A DNA stretch of 5,306 bases from Pseudomonadota bacterium. GTDB taxonomy: Bacteria > Pseudomonadota > Alphaproteobacteria > Rhizobiales > Methylopilaceae. Location: assembly GCA_023389135.1 (NCBI GenBank), contig JAEWEX010000165.1, positions 1 to 5,306 on the forward strand, in the 5' to 3' direction. A program made the translations under genes and the position numbers. Positions 5,293-5,306 of the stretch are shown here, one piece after another (the first letter of the stretch is position 1; each line of letters opens with the position of its first letter). Below the pieces are notes generated by a model that was not told the DNA's origin, searched no databases, and saw only the letters and a program-made list of their open reading frames with translations.

Positions 5293-5306
5293 GGGCAGAG
5301 ATGCCC
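5293..5306 (+). terminator. Likely operon terminator stem-loop, cut by the window end
   Basis: GGGCA (5293-5297) and TGCCC (5302-5306) form a perfect 5-pair stem closed by a GAGA (GNRA-type) tetraloop, starting 3 bases after the rplQ stop. The bases CG at 5291-5292 would extend the stem to 7 pairs if the sequence continues with CG. The expected U-tract would lie beyond the window, so terminator function is inferred from position and fold. Confidence 0.6.

Noticed and set aside
1..5306. tRNA genes, CRISPR arrays, insertion sequences, attachment sites or a defence system
   Set aside because: No cloverleaf, spaced direct repeats, transposase frame or terminal inverted repeats were seen; gene content is entirely core housekeeping in conserved order.

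Overview
The window is a conserved housekeeping block from a G+C-rich alphaproteobacterium: the distal part of the spc ribosomal-protein operon joined to the alpha operon. All eight genes lie on the + strand in the order rpmD, rplO, secY, adk, rpsM, rpsK, rpoA, rplQ (L30, L15, SecY, adenylate kinase, S13, S11, RNA polymerase alpha, L17). The placement rests on four points: adk sits directly between secY and rpsM; rpsD (S4) is absent between rpsK and rpoA; the adenylate kinase is the short-LID form; and the SecY and RpoA termini look alphaproteobacterial. Order Hyphomicrobiales or Rhodospirillales seems likely from recall of homologues, but the genus cannot be given.

Layout. Bases 1-11 are the end of the upstream spacer. 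rpmD (12-215), rplO (232-714) and secY (761-2095) are closely spaced, and secY overlaps adk (2092-2682) by 4 bases (ATGA). A 196-base gap follows (2683-2878). It holds a good sigma-70-type promoter candidate (TTGACG, 18 bases, TATAGA) and a leader of about 150 bases with several possible hairpins, two of which exclude each other. rpsM (GTG start, 2879-3247), rpsK (3335-3724), rpoA (GTG start, 3810-4826) and rplQ (4864-5289) follow. The rpsM-rpsK and rpsK-rpoA gaps each contain a strong hairpin without a U-tract. The window ends inside what looks like the stem-loop of a terminator after rplQ.

Function. The genes supply 30S proteins (S13, S11), 50S proteins (L30, L15, L17), the channel pore of the Sec translocon, the enzyme that balances adenine nucleotides, and the alpha subunit that nucleates RNA polymerase assembly. 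Grouping them couples growth-related translation, transcription and secretion capacity.

No new protein system, mobile element, CRISPR array or tRNA is visible, and every gene belongs to a universal or near-universal family. The only places where something undescribed could sit are non-coding: the rpsM leader and the two intergenic hairpins. In E. coli the alpha operon is feedback-controlled by S4, which it encodes. Here rpsD is missing from the cluster, so the leader's function, if it has one, is open. All structures were folded by eye and carry no computed energies.
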